Below are positions 5,025-5,277 of a DNA stretch of 5,277 nucleotides, piece after piece. The notes under the pieces were generated by a model. It was not told the origin of the DNA, did no database searches, and saw only the letters and a program-made list of their open reading frames with translations. Source of the stretch: Pseudomonadota bacterium (GTDB taxonomy: Bacteria > Pseudomonadota > Alphaproteobacteria > Rhizobiales > Xanthobacteraceae); the NCBI GenBank assembly GCA_023386635.1, contig JAEWJH010000075.1, forward strand, positions 1-5,277, read 5' to 3'. Both the position numbers and the translations under genes were made by a program. Position 1 is the stretch's first letter. Every line of letters starts with the position of its first letter.

Positions 5025-5277
5025 GGGACCCGGTTCTTAATGTGGAGAATGTCGTCGCCGCATCGTCCTTCGAGACGCGCCTGCGGCGCTCCTCAGGATG
5101 AGGCGGAGAGTCTCTCTCAACCGACATGGCCGGGCCTGTCCCGGCCATGTCGACAAGGTGAGCACGATGCCAGCCCAAGCGGGATGCGCGGAACAAGTCC
5201 GCGCATGACGTGGAGAGAAATGCGTCACCCTCTTCCGCCTCATCGTGAGAACCGCGCCAGAGCTCGAAGAGCGAATG
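5025..5277. repeat. Tandem repeat, copy B (253 bp, reaches the window edge)
   Basis: This is the second direct copy of the unit. It has the same hairpins in the same order: the long stem near 5056-5104, CGACATGGCCGGG/CCCGGCCATGTCG (5122-5134 and 5140-5152, 13 bp), and ATGCGCGGA/TCCGCGCAT (5184-5192 and 5198-5206). It ends at the edge just where copy A would join the next unit, so further copies may lie beyond. Its central hairpin is better paired than in copy A, where two of the outer pairs are mismatched. Confidence 0.88.

Noticed and set aside
4724..5243. Short open frames in the repeat block (several begin MFRASRLGWHRAHLV)
   Set aside because: The same peptide arises from both repeat copies because the DNA is repeated. 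The frames translate hairpin DNA and have no ribosome binding site or family support. Such repeat translations are a common source of false hypothetical proteins.
4770..5277. CRISPR array
   Set aside because: There are only two long, directly adjacent copies of about 254 bp, with no short repeats separated by unique spacers.
4770..5277. Insertion sequence or its remnant
   Set aside because: No transposase frame, terminal inverted repeats bounding the block, or target-site duplication could be seen.

Overview
The window looks like chromosomal housekeeping DNA from an alphaproteobacterium of the order Hyphomicrobiales (Rhizobiales), probably near the Bradyrhizobium/Rhodopseudomonas/Pseudolabrys side. 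I infer this from the high GC content, the gene order LdtR-type MarR regulator / glyA / nrdR / ribD / ribE, and the style of the palindromic intergenic repeats. All five complete genes and the one partial gene lie on the minus strand, so they are transcribed from right to left.

Layout from high to low coordinates. (1) 4741-5277 has no gene. It holds an imperfect direct tandem repeat with a unit of about 254 bp, and each unit is built from several GC-rich hairpins. (2) 4453-4740 is the upstream region of the regulator gene. It has a markedly AT-rich core and two short inverted repeats that could be operators. (3) 3937-4452 encodes an LdtR-like MarR-family regulator with a strong intrinsic terminator just behind it (3870-3906). 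(4) 3604-3795 encodes a 63-residue conserved small protein of unknown function, followed by a weak terminator-like hairpin. (5) 1-3425 is a tightly packed cluster: glyA (serine hydroxymethyltransferase), nrdR (repressor of ribonucleotide reductase genes), ribD (riboflavin deaminase/reductase) and the first 162 codons of ribE (riboflavin synthase alpha chain). The cluster runs off the left edge.

The gap from glyA to nrdR is 9 bp, nrdR and ribD overlap by 4 bp, and ribD and ribE share 1 bp, so these four genes are almost certainly cotranscribed and translationally coupled. The products supply one-carbon units, control dNTP synthesis and make riboflavin. The grouping is familiar in this order of bacteria.

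I see no convincing new biological system. The points most worth a second look are the tandem repeat with compensatory base changes in its hairpins, the AT-rich candidate operator region in front of the ldtR-like gene, and the uncharacterised 63-residue protein.
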